64,000 nucleotides of DNA from Prinia subflava (GCF_021018805.1 NC_086253.1:10666735-10730734), one strand, 5' to 3'. Positions 47,351 through 60,695 are shown, counted from the first letter of the stretch. Notes: generated by a model not told the origin, from the letters alone. Numbers and translations are program-made.

Positions 47351-49269
47351 TAGGATGAATTTGCTTTAAAAGAAAAGAACCACAAAAATGCAAAACCAAA
47401 AACACACAAAAACCCCTGACAAAAATAAAACCCAAAAAACTCAACAAAAATCCTTTGTAAAACTCAAGGAGACAAATAAACCAAATTTGTAAGAATCCAA
47501 GCTAAGACTAAAGAAATTGTGAGTAACAGAGCAACACTGAGTACTCAGCAAAGCATGGCAGTCACACTGTAGGCAATGTATGCCCAGTGACTGAGGCACT
47601 TAGATGAAAAAAAGACAACTATGGAAGTAAAATAATGCAATGGAAAGTTTTTTAATAAGAACAGAGGAGGGTTATTAAATAATAATAGTTTAGATAATTT
47701 CAAGTATTTTTGCATATGTGACACATCTCAACACAAAAAAATCTAAATGAAGTTTCCTATCAATGTCAGCTCAATGCTGTTTCCAAAGACTTTCATTTGA
47801 ACTTTGTAGTAGGTTTTTGTTTAGCATCCCAGGAATATATATTTTTTTTTTGTACTGAAAACTTACTCCAAAGCAGAGAGTCTGGCAAAAATACCAGCAA
47901 AACACAAGAACTGATCACAATAGCTTCTTTTAAAAGCCTCTTTAATGCACAGAATGTTTCATCTCCTGCCTTTAACCAGGGCAACTGAGGCTTAGTAGCC
48001 CACATTATACCACATGGAAAGTTCCCATGACTTCCCATGACTGATAATAAGGATGGAAGCAAAGCAGAGTCAAAAGGAATAAAGAAACAATTTTTTTTTT
48101 ACGTGAAGACCTCTAGAAAACCCTTAATCTTCCATGAAGCCAGGACCTTTCTGCAAAATTATCATCTACATTATTACAATAACACATTTATACAGTGCCA
48201 CAGACAAATGCAGAGCTCCAGGGAATGCAGGCAAGGCACTTTCCATGCCCCAGTGCTTTCCCTGGTGAGGTGGCAGTGGCTGCACGGGTGGCCCTTGGTG
48301 GCAGAGGTGACAGGCTCAGCTCTGGGTCTCCCACCCCAGGGTGGGGCAGGAGCAGCTGAGCCATCACAAGCAACAAGCAAAGAGCCAAAACGTGCAGTGC
48401 ACAAGGACAGGGAGATTAATTTTGGGCAGACTGTAGGGGTCAGGTGAGGGGAAGAGGGGTTAGATGCAAAAGTTTACTCAGCAAATACAAGTTCACTTTT
48501 TTCTTGGCAGCGGCTGTTACTAATAAAGATGTTTGTCCACTCAGGCTGCTGGCTGGCAACTTTGCTGAGGCAAGAGCTTAACAGATCCTGGTCTTATCAA
48601 GAGAAATTACCCTTTCACTGCCTTGAACTTTGTTCCTTCCTTTCAGAATTTACGATTTCAGATTTCCAGTTCAGCCTTATAGTTATTTTCCTTTCAGAGT
48701 GATTTCTTTTCCCTCAAGAAACAAAGCAGTCCCTGAGTTATACTACCTTGCAAGAGTCCTGTGCAGCATTTCCTGCCCAGTGCTTTCTGATACAATCCTC
48801 TGGGAAAAGTAATTGACAACAAGAGGAAAACTGCAAATTTCATGTGCAATTTTTCAACTTATCTTTCAAAATCCCGGATGACACAAACTGCTGAAAATCT
48901 AGTTAAAACAAAGGTGAGTTGTCATGTCACTCCTGTACTACTCCTGTACTGAAAGGTGAATTTAAAAAGAGGAAATTGATTGGCAAATACAGGGGATGGG
49001 TTGTCAGTGTGCCAAATCCCTTCCTTCATCCCAGCTACCCACTGCTCAAGAGGTGAGAAGCACATGGAAAGGGGACATCAGCAAATATTGCTGGACAGAA
49101 CCTACTGTCTGTCATTTAAGAGTTAACTAGAAAGGATGTCCGAGAAAAAAAAATATTGGTGGATAAATACACGTTTTTACTGCTTTATTTAATTCATGGA
49201 CAGAGATACAACCTTAGGCTGTAACCTCAGCAGATCCTACAAGGAAAGCAGTTATTTTTTTATGATTTC

Positions 49270-49930
49270 ACGCTTGGACTACAGCAATTGCCTTCCTGCT
49301 GGACCTCCTGCTTTCCCTCTCTCTCTACATTCTGCAAGCTACTCAAAGTGCCACTGATCATCCCATTTTTCTGTAATTATGCTATTCACACACAATTTAT
49401 TCAAATTCACTTATAAAGACCTACTTTACTGTTGCTAGAGATCTTCGGGGTTTAGAAGATTCCTTATTGTCTCTGTTCAGACTTTTGGTATCTCCAGGCT
49501 GCATTTTCATTTACATTCAGCATTTAAGATCTTGTGGTTTTCTTTCACTTCCATGCTGAAATGAGACTCCATGGCCATCCAGATGTCCCAAGACAGATGT
49601 TCTCCCCAGCATGCTGTTTCCTCTGTGGTATGCTCATTTCTCCATGGGCATCCCTTCTCTTATCCCTACTACTTCACCTTTTCCCCTCTCAGGTCTGCCA
49701 TGCCTGCTCTGCTCTAGCTCTTGCTGACCCAAGTATCCACGCTCTTGCCATTTTCATTTTCTCTTTCTCTTTCTTTGCACCAAGCTCACCAGTGTCAGTT
49801 GGTATCAGCCAGAGACTGTGATTCTCAAATATCAGTATTCTCCCTTTCTCTCCTCTTCTTAGGTTGTAAGCTTTCACACAGTTCTGGGGCTCTAGAGATG
49901 CATTGTCCAAAACTTCTTTTTTAAAAAACC
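49270..49930 (+). mobile_element. Possible ancient L2/L3-like LINE remnant
   Basis: 'ggactacagcaattgccttc' and 'ctgctggacctcctgctttc' recall the 'gactactgcaacagcctcct...ggtctccctgc' segment of ancient amniote L2-type LINEs. Further on, 'cttaggttgtaagctttcac' sits where those elements have 'agactgtaagctcctt'. The pyrimidine-rich middle, including a CTTT microsatellite near 49755-49777, is compatible but not diagnostic. Confidence 0.3.
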
Positions 49931-52900
49931 TCTAAACTCCCATGAGATTTCTCTGTTTTGTTTACTAAGGTGCTTCTTGTGCACTGTATTTTGCAAATTC
50001 CTTTGTCACAATTTTTCCTTCATCCTCCCCTTTTCACCAGGACATGTTACACCACACTAAGCACAGAAATCTGTGTATTTATCACTAAAAATCTGTGGAA
50101 TTACTCATAGGTCTAAGGCAGTGAACCAGCCCATGGAATTAGAATTAAGGACAGCTGGAGATCTGTTGAATCAGAATTACTTTTCTACAAAAAATGCTAA
50201 ATGAATCCTGATCAAAGACTGCATAATAAAATTTGGCATGATTAAGTTAGGCATCCACTGACAGGTCATGTCACTCCTGCTCTCTCAGGGACTTGTAAGC
50301 TGCTATGTTTGTACTACATCAATAGCAGAAAACTTAATTAACAAACAAATAATACAAAGACGGTTTCAAAGTGATACTCAAAATAATTAGGCATTTACAG
50401 AAGGCCAACTTGTGCCAAAAGATGAGCACCACTTCAAAGAAACTCCACATCACATGGACAGACACGATCTGTTAAATGAATGATTCTGGGGGTGTACACA
50501 AGGCATTGAAAGAACTGTGCATGTTCAGCCATGACCTGCAGCACAGGCATCCAAGAACTGCTCCAGCAAGTACACTGACACAATCAAATATTTATTCTTG
50601 AAAACACTCCTTAAGAATGCTTTCTTTACTTCTAAAACAGAGACACCAACATGATCAGTCTTCCCATAATTACCTGCTTTTAATGTAGTCAAGTCTGTTA
50701 TCACATAAAGCTGAATGAACACCCAAACAAAAGTCGGTCCAAAAAGCCCAAAGCTATTAAACAGAGTTGGGATATGGGGGTGTTGTGGACAGCAGGAAAG
50801 AAGGAAACAGGTTTAAAGGAGGAAGGGAAGGGAAAGGAGTTGTTTTCATTGTATACCATCTGCATTCAGTAACCGACCAGCCTAAAATTCTACAAATACT
50901 TTACAGAATTTTATATTCAAGGAATGCTCAGTAGGGTTTACCGTATTACTAACTGTGATAAGAAACTCTATGACACAAACAAGTACAATTTCAGCCTGAA
51001 GACAGAAGGCTCTAAAAGATGACAAAGATTGTAGAGCCTGCCAGAGCTCCTTTGCCTACAATGTGCTGATGGCATGGAAAGTATAATCCAGTGAACACAC
51101 TGTAGGCCAGTATAATGATACACAGGCAGGACTGTGGAGCTTCAGTCAATAAGGCAAATAAAAGAGAACCTCAGAATCCTTGGGTTTTAAATCTTGCAAT
51201 TTTTGGTCAGATGTCAGAATTCTGCCCCTTTGCAATCTTTTAATGCTGTGGTCGAGCAAAATGTTGACATGAAATAAGCACTGTATTAAGCAGAGAATGG
51301 TGAGGAGTAAATGTATCAGTAGTGGAACAGATGTAAGCACTCAAGGCTCAGTAGGCTCAGTCCTGACCTCCAGATGTACCACATTTATACCCCTGTAATC
51401 TCTCAAGCCCAGTCAAGGTAACTGGATGCACATATCCCAGAGATAATCCTCCTAATCCTACTTGCCTGGCCGAGTGAAAAAAGTTCACGGAGAGAAATCA
51501 ATAAGTTGCACAGTGAAGAAAAGAACAGTTCCTTGAACCCTCCTCAGATGGATTTGTACAACCAGCAAGTCAGACAGCTGCTATAGCTCAGGCTCACTGG
51601 CTGCCCTGGTGACACTGCCGGGAAAGGAGTGTTTCCCCTGCATCAAATGCCACTGCCACCTGCATTTCTACTTCATTCCCTTTTTTACTTTGCTCTACAG
51701 TCACTCCAGTGGACTTTCAGAGGAAAGGAGCTGCAGCTGAAAATTGCTCTTCTGCCTGGTACAGGGGAACAACCTCAGCCAAAGCCTCCCAGGCTGGTGA
51801 GTGGCAGAGGTGGTGAAGGGCTTCCCAAGTGGAACAGAAATTTTGGGAGACTAAGAACTTCGCTAAATGAGCTGACAGAGACTCAGCAGTTTGCAAGCCA
51901 ACCACCAGGCAGCCAAATCCTTAGAGAACATCACACAAAAGGACTGCAGGAATCTTCTACCACTTCTGCTGTTAATGAATAGGCCCATTCAAGGATTTTC
52001 TTATATCTATGATTGAATGATACACACAATTTCAGAAGTCTGTGGTTAAAACAGTGATGGGTATTCAGACTGAGGCAAGGAAGAGGTGGGCATGCTTTGA
52101 GGTGACTAGGGGATAATCAAACAAAAAGAAGACATGAATGTGATAAAAGGTGTCTATGGAGAATCATATTACCATGAGTAAAGTACAGACTTCAACCTAT
52201 TTCTAAGGCAATAGGATGTTTTTCTTCTTTTGTTTTTGTTTGCTCTTCCCCCATACTTCCATTTATCTTGGTTACCTGAAAAATTTTACATTATTGCCAA
52301 TTTCACAAGATTTAAAAACCATACAGAGATTGAAAAAGATGAAAGAAGCTTTTTCTACACTGTATCTTCTCAGAACTAAACTTTCTGAACTGCAGCAGGA
52401 TACAACAGACAATACAACTCTTGCATCATTAAGATTTTTTAGGAGGCACGAATTAATGCAAAATCAATCAATGCCTTGTATCAGTTCTTAAAAGGAGATC
52501 ATTATCAACTGAATTTATTTAAGAGAGATAGGAAAAGGACTCAGAATAACTAAATTATTCCATATTGCAATAGTAAAATTGCCATAATTTGTAGCAGTTT
52601 CCTTGCCTTGTTGAAAAATTTTGTTAATTTTATTTGCTTAAACTTTCAGAGTGAACTATTTTATTGTTACCCACATCAGAGCATGACTCTGATGACCTGA
52701 AAAACGACCAGACCCAATGTACTCCTCCCTCTCTCCCTCCCCAAACTGCACTTCTCAAGGCAAGGGCAACCAGAGATGCAGGAATGTTTGTTCAATACAA
52801 GTGTGCTGACACACACTTGTCAGCCCCTGGGCAGCTTTGCCCTCCCAGCAGTGGCAGCTGAACCTCTGCTCCAGGCTGGAAACAGCCCAAGGGGGATTGC

Positions 52901-53535
52901 TGGATCCCCTGGGACACTCCTGAATGCCTCACCAGCCAAGCTGACACACAAATGGAGCCCTGCTCCTCTTGGCTTGATTTTGATATTTACTTCTAGGAGT
53001 TCCTAACTTCTGATCTAGTTTTAGCAGCACAGAACAAGCAATCTTGGTAAAATGGAATACAGTATAAAAATCAGTTCAATTTTAAAATAACAATTTGAAA
53101 GTTCCTCTTCTGTTTTGGGGAGCATACAAGCAACCTTTGATATGGTGTCACCAGCCTTTGCCACCACTCATCCCAGCAGCAGCCAGCACTTGTGAGATGC
53201 AGGAGACAGCTGTGGGATTCCATGCAATGTCAGTATCAAACACAGTGTTCAAAGAAGAAAAAGAAAAAATTTCTCAACAGCACAGAAAAAAGGTTAAAAA
53301 AATTATCTGAATCCTGATGGCCCCCAAAGGCTCTGCTGTCTGTACACTCACAGAGCTATGATGTGTTACAGAAAGGTGATCTCAGCAGCACTGTGGAGCT
53401 GGAGCCCAGAAACTCAACAGAGGCAGAGCTTGGCTGGAAGCTGCTTTTAGCAGCCTTTCATTCACAATTAAGGACTGTAGATATGTCCAAAGACACACTA
53501 TTCTTTTCTAGGTTTCTCTTTGGGGATGCATTTGA

Positions 53536-53572
53536 ACAAATACAAACACAAATGCAAATGCAAACGCAAACA
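53536..53572 (+). repeat. CAAATG/CAAACA hexamer-like repeat
   Basis: The tract 'caaatacaaacacaaatgca' plus 'aatgcaaacgcaaac' is an imperfect six-base repeat of about six units. Confidence 0.85.
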
Positions 53573-56023
53573 ATATTAAAAAAAAGAGAGAATAACTTCT
53601 TTGCAGATTTCCAACCTTTTCATATTGAAAGGAAAATGAGACATCAAAAACATTTTCTAACCATTCAGTCTAAAACTTCTTGTTCTACCTCTATATGCAA
53701 AATCATCATGAAAGGAATTTATGCAGCAAAAGAATAACATCTGAAGAACCCAGCCCTGTTCCCCAAGGCAAGTGGCTGCATTTTGGCACAGCTCTCCTGA
53801 CATTGTTAGACACGTCCTTCACCAGTCTGCAGCATCTTCTGACTTGGCTACAGCTTTCCTTCCCTGTATACAATCACTGCTCAAAAATCCTGTCCAGAAA
53901 CCACTTGGAAAGAGATTTTTTTAACACCTCATTTCATGCTTTTGAGAAAAATGAAATATAGCCTGTTATAGTCATGCTTCATCTCCTGCTTAGGCAAAAT
54001 CTAATATTTAAAACTCTCTGGAACTCAGATCTTTCAAAAGCTATTGGTTTTAATCAATCTTAAAAAAAAGCCCTTTGTAAATTCTTCCATTCTGTTTATC
54101 TCCTACCACCATAAAAGAAGCAACTCCACAGTCACATGTCCTAGATGTACTTTTAATGTGCCCATGTCTTTGCTGATATCCTGTGTCTTTGCAAAGTTCC
54201 ATGATGCAATTCTACTGCACTTGGATGATTCTCACTGAAATATATCACTGTGAAAAATTTCAGAGCTGTATTTTTATTTATTTCAGCATGTCAAATTTCT
54301 GTTGTGATGTGAAGATACCAAATCGCTTAAAAAAAAAAAAAAAAGGAATCTTTCTCAGAAAAGGTTCAAATCTTTCAAATTCAGCATTATTCTAATGTTC
54401 TAAAGCTGTGTCTGGCTTCCAGGCTCTCTTACTGAAATTTTCAACTCTGTTCTGTGCAGATACCAAAGAAACTTCTCCTGGAAGCATTGTTGAAATGCTG
54501 AAGAGATAATATTTACTTCATTCCTCTCGTTGGGTATTGCCTGAACTAGGAAGAACACAAAAACATCCATTTCAAAATGACACAGTCAACCTGTTCCTAG
54601 GTAGTTACAGACCATCCAAAATGAAACCATTAACTTCTAACTTACTTATTCAGACAGACCTGGGGTAATTCACTTAGTAAGAAAATAAAAGGAAAAATAA
54701 ACAAAAGCCGTATTTTCCAAGGCAAAGAACTGAGCATGCAGCACTTTTTCAAACAATCCAGACTTCATATGACAGAAATACCAGGGAATTGTGACTGACA
54801 CTTTATGAATGTGTCAGAAGCTCCTTGTTTACACTCTGCTTCCCTGCCTTGAGCCTTAATTGCTTATTTGTGTCCCAGGGCAGGGTTCAACAGGCTGCAT
54901 TCCCTTGAGGGGTCCCTGTTTGGCATATTTTAACATTTAAAAGCTGGATATTCTCCTGCTGCTTTCCTGACTACAATTTCCCCCAAGAAAGAAAAAAGGC
55001 TGCCTTGAAGGCCTGAAAAACACAGAAATAATTTTGTGGAAGAGTTGGTCTATATACCTGTCTTTGACCATACATTTCTTGACAAGATAGAGAGACAGAT
55101 CTTTCTGCAGTGCTACTGGAAGCATATCCAAGTTTCAGATTCTTGTTCAACTATTAACTGAGGATTTGATCAGAAATTCTGGTAAAATGTTGCACATTTA
55201 AAATGAGAAGTCTTCAGACCACAATTTATACTGACATAAAAAAACCCAAAAACCAAACCAAAACACTCTAAGATGGAAAAACCTTGAGATTAGTATATTT
55301 GCTTCATAACAATAACGGCAAAAGGAAATAAATTGTACTCTAATCTCCTTCATTAGATGAGCAATGAATTAAACCAGTGCTATTCAAGGCATGCAAGGAA
55401 AACAAGGTCTCTTTTTCTTCTAACAGTAAAATTAGGAAATACACTGTGTGCAGCACAAAACATTCAGCTCCATCAGTTAGACCATATTTAAATTTCTGTG
55501 TTTAATTGCTGATTTACTACGGAAATATAGAAACCCCATCACTAGGAAGATATGGAAGACTGAAGGAATCTCTCACCAAGTCTTGCAATTTCATTGAGCA
55601 ATCAAAGTCCATACTGGAATTCTTTAATGAAATAGAGCACTATCAAGTAGCTAAATTCTTTTATATTCATGCTTATACCAGAAAACCATGTGGAATTAAA
55701 ATGTAATTGATTCTTGAAAGACCACTTGCTCTGCATTATTCCATTGGGTGTACAGCACTGCCTCATGGAAGCTCAAAGCCTGTTGCAGTAACTGATGACA
55801 AATAAGCTGTTGTACATTATTTCCCTCTATGGTTTATGAGTACCACATTAATGGAATAAAAATAAAAGTAGTATTCAAAATAAAAATAAGGATTCAAAAA
55901 TCCTTACAAGGAGAAATTGTGAACTCAGAATAATGAGGTTTGAAAAAGAGCAGAACAAAACTAGTAGAGGTAGAAAGAGAAGATGAGAAATGCAAAAAGA
56001 GAAAGAAAAGCATGCACACTTAC

Positions 56024-56113
56024 TTTTGGCAATGCATATTTTGGCAACTTCATCTGCACAAAGCCATTTCGACGGTAAGACACGTAATACTTGGTCCGAT
56101 TTGCTGATGTTGT
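56024..56113 (-). CDS. SORCS2: SORCS2 exon 3 of window: VPS10 propeller segment
   Basis: This 90-nt exon has phase 0 on both sides, with acceptor TATAG and a strong donor GTAAGT. It encodes 30 residues, TTSANRTKYYVSYRR through LPKYALPK. NRT is a potential N-glycan site. The 'KYYVSYRR..F..MKLPKYALPK' block is strongly conserved in SorCS receptors and forms a propeller strand followed by the linker into the next blade. Because it is a symmetric phase 0/0 exon, skipping would keep the frame. It follows a 3.1 kb intron and precedes the 9.6 kb intron, the second largest in the window. Confidence 0.94.
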
Positions 56114-57964
56114 CTATACAAAGGAAAAACAGAACTGTGACAGCTTATGTTGAAATCTAAAGAACCTGAGATGGAAAACTGTTTTGCTTTTAACCTATAA
56201 CTGAAACACGTAGTCATTACTTTTAATGCAATGTTCCAAAGCACCAAAAGGAATATTCCTAATAAACATCAGTGAAAATAGTCAACTCACAACCTCTTCT
56301 GGATTTTCTAATCAGAAATTAACACCAACATGCTGGTATATATAAATTAGCATAATTCCAACTAAGCCTTTGAGTACCACCAGATGATATCAGTAAATAA
56401 AAGTTAGCCTTTGGTAATATTTCACTTTTTTTTCCTATTGAGATTCATCTTCTTTCTTTGATTTGGAAAATCCATTTAAAAACCTAAAAATTTTTGTGCT
56501 TAAAAAGGGAACCTGATCTGAAAGACAGCCTATCCTTAAAAATGACAACCTGATTTGGCTTGGTAAAAATGAAGTTGATGTATGACAGCAGGTCCACCTG
56601 CCTGAATATTTTAAAGGTAACAAAGTATTTATTATTGTACGCATTTTTTGTGGTATAAAGACTGCGATGCCTTAGAAATGTGATTTGTTAAATGATGATG
56701 GATCAAACTAAAAACTCCATCATTTGTTTAACTAGTGCTAAATGGCAGTCTTACCCATCTGTTCACAGGCTTTTTTAAAATGCATGCTTTAACATCATTC
56801 ATTTTAAATGACTGGAAATAATGCAAGACAGGAAAATTGGAGTTGAAGCACCTAGTCATGTCAAGCCTCACTGGTATTAAAGGCTGGTCTGTGCTTAAGA
56901 ACAGCGTTGAAACTTTAATCCTCCTACTAAAACCACCTCTGAAACTGTCTGACTGTCAATGCCAACTGGGAAAAAAATGAGTATTAGAAAGTTTCTGATC
57001 TTCGTGGATATAGACATTCTAAAGAAATGTGGCTGAGATCTTCCTCTAAGATGGTAAAAATCTCCAAAATAGATTTGGGCCAGGACTAGCAGAGCAGACT
57101 CTGATTCACATCTGCACAGCTCAGGGAACATGAACAATGCTGGGGGCAGGAAGAAAGCCTGAAATTCTCTTTTTGCCCAGAGGATTCTGTCCCATCCTCT
57201 TTTTTGACGGGCATTGCTGTGATATGATGAGGAGTCCCTGGTCTGATTATAACTTATATAACTGTACTTTAGTGTAGTGATAGAAGCATTTCCACATGGT
57301 TTCAAAAGTACACCCTTTCTCAGAAGTGCAGCTGCTGTGTGGTTTCACTGGAACAGGTAAATGCCATCCTGCCTCACACCTCTGGGGTGGCTGTGCTTCA
57401 GATGTGACTGTAGGATCCCAGAGTCTCCTTCTATCCTCCACTAATACAGACAAGACTAACTGCAAAACAATTTAGCTGTAAGATAAACATTACATACTGT
57501 GGTTTACTGCAGAAAAGTCCCAAAGAAAAAGACTAGAGATGTTTCCCTTTATGCTGAACACATGAACATCTCATCTACCTGCACTGACGTGTCTCAGATC
57601 TACAGAGACCAAATTCCCAAAGGCATCATTGAGTAGCAGCTGTCTGTTACTTATGTGTACATTTCTACCTCGCACTTCCATTTTGTGTCCACTCACGTCT
57701 GTCAGGAAAGGCAATAACAGCTCAGGATGCAGTTGTACACGACATCCAGCAAAGCAAAAGGCTTGATGAGGAGGCAGTCAGTGTTTTGCTGAGCACAGCA
57801 GCCTGGAAGTTTGCGTGGTGAGAAGCAGTTCTCAGCACCTACACACCACAAAATGGATTTTAGACTGTGCCTAGGGGGAGCCACAGGTGATAACAGCTTT
57901 GAGCAAAATGAGTGGCATGAGTGCTAGAGCAGATCTGAAAAATGCATACTTTAGTCCAAAAGTT

Positions 57965-58112
57965 CTTTCCCAATGCCATTGTTTGGGTTTTAGTTTTGGG
58001 ATTTTTGTTGTTGTTTGGGTTTTTTGTTTGGGTTTTAGAGGGTTTTGTTGTTTGTTTGTTTTCTTTTTGATATCGGTTGGTGTTTACATTTGTTTGGTTT
58101 TTTTTTTTTTTT
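57965..58112 (+). repeat. T/G-rich low-complexity block with repeated GGGTTTT
   Basis: 'gggtttt' occurs repeatedly among T runs, giving four GGG tracts within about 35 bp near 58016-58042. It ends in a T run of about 20. It resembles degenerate telomere-like sequence only in composition and has no regular hexamer register. Confidence 0.9.
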
Positions 58113-58611
58113 TTAGTTAATTCTTCTAAGCCATGAGGGTCCTTGAAACCACTACACCAAACAAGGAGAGAACAGGTCCCTGTGGAAGAAACAAGCCCAA
58201 GGGGGGAAAAAGTTGGAAAGGAGCCAATCTGATGCACACTGAGGCACTGGTGGGGAGGCATATCCATTGGCACAAAATGGCTTTCCTGCAGAAATCAATA
58301 AACAGGTAAGCTTTGCAGCCAACAAATCTCATCAAAGTAAGGGAAAAATGACAGCTGAGCACTAAGGAAAGCACAAGCAACTTCCCTGGTAAAATCTAAG
58401 AAAAGAAACAGGATATAACTGCTCCTTGAGAAGTTTGCAGCTCTGATAGACTCAAACCACAACCAGTGCCAAGCACATAAAACAATTCTTCCACGTGTGC
58501 CTGAGCTGTACTGGTGCCATGTGGCTGACAAAGTTCCAGCCCGTTTTTCTGCAGGCAGGTCTTGTAGTTTGGGAATGAAATAACCCCACTGTAATTTGGA
58601 CCACCATGAGC

Positions 58612-58722
58612 TGTGGATGTGGCACTCGGGGACACGGTTTAGTGATGGACTTGGCAGTGTTGGGATTATGCCTGGACTCGATTTTAAGGGTCTTTTCCAA
58701 ACTAAATCATTCTATGATTCCA
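58612..58722 (+). mobile_element. CR1 LINE 3' tail fragment
   Basis: 'gatgtggcactcggggacac', 'ggtttagtgatggacttggc', 'gggattatgcctggactcga' and the terminal 'aaatcattctatgattccat' form a CR1 3' tail in plus orientation, antisense to SORCS2. Confidence 0.88.
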
Positions 58723-59229
58723 TGCTAATTTGCTCCAAGCTCCCCAGCTATGGCCTTTTGACTCTTTTGCTTCCTAAGCACAACTATGTTAGCAGTTCTT
58801 TCCTGGCAAAACCTCTTCAGAGGAGAATCCATATGAAGAAGCTGCACAACTACTCTGTCAGTGGTTGTCCTTGGATGCTTTTCTCAGGGAACGTTCTTGT
58901 GTTTTGTCCAGGAAAGGACCCAGAAGAGTTTGCAATCACAGGAGCACAAGGTTTGCATTTCCCCTAACACATAAGAATATTTATAAAAAGTAACACAATT
59001 CACTTGAAAATCTTCATATAGTTAAAGGGCATTGGTTGCAGAAACTGAAGATGCCTTTTTTTAAAAAAATTCCTTTTTGTTTGGACTGATAAAGGAAAGC
59101 TTTTTTGGCATGTAAAAATCATAAATCACCATTCATTAATTCCTCCCTGCTCCTTACAGTGTTGCTGCACTGTTTAGAACTTTATTTTTTAACTCAAAAA
59201 TGAGCTGCCTCTCCCCAAAACAGCAGTAC

Positions 59230-59348
59230 CTGCAGAAATATGTAGTCATCCTGCACAGTCAGGGAATCCCGATCAGTGCTGCCAGCAAATGGGACTGTCA
59301 TTGTCTTATCAGAACAATTCTGAATCTGGCAAGTGATGTAGCGATAAC
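59230..59348 (-). CDS. SORCS2: SORCS2 exon 2 of window: VPS10 propeller segment
   Basis: This 119-nt exon is preceded by the acceptor cttccctcag and followed by donor GTACTG. Its first two bases complete the split glycine codon. It encodes 39 residues from YRYITCQIQNCS to LTVQDDYIFLQ and ends in phase 0. Two cysteines six residues apart (TCQIQNC) probably form a local disulphide within a blade, and NCS is a potential N-glycosylation sequon. The 'SLTVQDDYIF' strand is characteristic of SorCS propellers. The centre (residues about 13-25, SDKTMTVPFAGST) is the part I would expect to vary most among vertebrates. The next exon continues directly with TTSANRTKYYVSYRR. Confidence 0.93.
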
Positions 59349-60362
59349 CTGAGGGAAGAGAGACAGAAACATATGACAGGGCTATCAAGGGAAAAAGAAG
59401 CAAGCAGTATTAAATGCTATTCATGTAGGAAAAAGGCTGTCTTTGCCAGGTGAGTTAGTTGTAGAATTATTATATCAAACTCTCATATAAGACTTTTTCA
59501 ATCTCCAACGTACTGAGAATATATTAACTGCTTACAGTTCAGATCATTCCCTGGAGGCAGCCTGTTATTATCCAAATTTTCCTGGTCCAGAGAGATTAGG
59601 GGCTAGATGAATGAGCCATTCATGGGTGGGATAATAGAAGGAGCCTCTTTTCTCACTTTACCTATGCACAGAGCCGAATTACTCACTCAGAGAAACGGCA
59701 GCCTGACACAACATAACTGAAACCAATAGATCAACCCCAGTATAAAATTGTGATGAATGAGAAAAGAATCAGGCTCCGTTTAATAGACAGCGTGCAGAAT
59801 TTTAAAGCCTGTTTTCAAAGCTCTGTAAGAATCTGTTCAGACACAGTATTAGCACACCACTGGAACTGGTCTGTTGGGGCAGAATTTCTATATTCAGAGT
59901 TAATACCTTGCTGAAAAAGCCTAGGCTGATTTATAATCAGAGGAGGCTGTGGCCTTTCTCTTCCTCTCCAGTTAGCAAGGACTATCTTCTCTCCCTGGGT
60001 TCTTAGAACAGCACCACTGCATCTCTGATGCAATCTGCTCTTATCAGAGAGAGCAGAGCCAACCATCACTGTCTTACACCAGTTGTGATTTAAAGACCTT
60101 CCCTGGGACTCTTAAAAACCTTCCCTAAGCTCTAGCACAGCTCACCCTTTGTCACAAGCTTCTGAGCACAAAGTAGTTGAGTGACTTGCCCAAGCACAGT
60201 GAGGAAAATGTTATTTACACAATCTTGTGCCCAGATCAGTAATGCTACCCATGCTCCAGGTACAGTGTGAGAGAGCAAACAATGTATCCTCATGTCCTTC
60301 TGCAGTGTGAGAAGAAATGCATCCCACATTTAATGACTTTTTATTAGAGAAGGACAAACATA

Positions 60363-60398
60363 AAATAATTGCATCCATTATACTGGATGCAATTATTT
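60363..60398. repeat. Perfect inverted repeat, 15-bp arms, 6-nt loop
   Basis: The arm AAATAATTGCATCCA (60363-60377) is followed by loop TTATAC and the exact complement TGGATGCAATTATTT (60384-60398). No transposon-type direct repeats border it. The stem is short for a microRNA precursor, and complementarity stops abruptly outside the arms. Confidence 0.9.
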
Positions 60399-60695
60399 GT
60401 TTTAAAATCTGAATCTGTTTAAGAGCAGTTAGAGTCAATCCAAGTTCTCCTGCTTATGTCCAAATCATCACCACAAAGACATTTGGTGCAGCAATGGATG
60501 ATCTAAACTCTTGCAGGTGTTCACAGTTCACAACAAAAAAAATACATTTCTTCATCATATGGGTAGTGCAAAGATGCTGTTTCCACTAAAACCAATGGTT
60601 ATCCTTGTATTGACCATAATTGCATAAAGTCATTTTTGTTGAGAATCTGGCAAGGATATATTTCATGAGAGTTTTTCTTTCTCTACTGTTTCTGA

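Larger units (their letters stand above)
46375..56023 (-). other. SORCS2 intron, 9,649 bp
   Basis: The second-largest intron. I recognise only possible old LINE remains near 47200-47350 and 49270-49930, a hexamer-like repeat at 53536-53572 and scattered A-rich tracts. The longest open frames (48037-48447 and 53363-53737 on plus) have no recognisable domain, start context or splice partner. Confidence 0.7.
56114..59229 (-). other. SORCS2 intron, 3,116 bp
   Basis: Contains a T/G-rich low-complexity block (about 57965-58112) and a CR1 tail (about 58612-58722). Otherwise unclassified. The minus-strand frames at 56895-57305 and 57860-58273 are chance, the latter being low complexity. Confidence 0.75.

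Noticed and set aside
48037..48447. 136-codon plus-strand frame over a locally GC-rich stretch
   Set aside because: No domain, no paralogue and no splice context were recognised. It is antisense to SORCS2 and inside an intron.
51629..51982. 117-codon plus-strand frame with an initial hydrophobic segment
   Set aside because: The N-terminal hydrophobic run could mimic a signal peptide, but there are no other gene signals and the remainder is uncharacteristic.
57965..58112. Interstitial telomeric repeat
   Set aside because: GGGTTTT-like words occur, but there is no regular TTAGGG register.
57860..58273. 137-codon minus-strand frame
   Set aside because: Its centre is Lys/Asn/Thr/Gln-rich translation of the T/G low-complexity block, and no domain is seen at either end.
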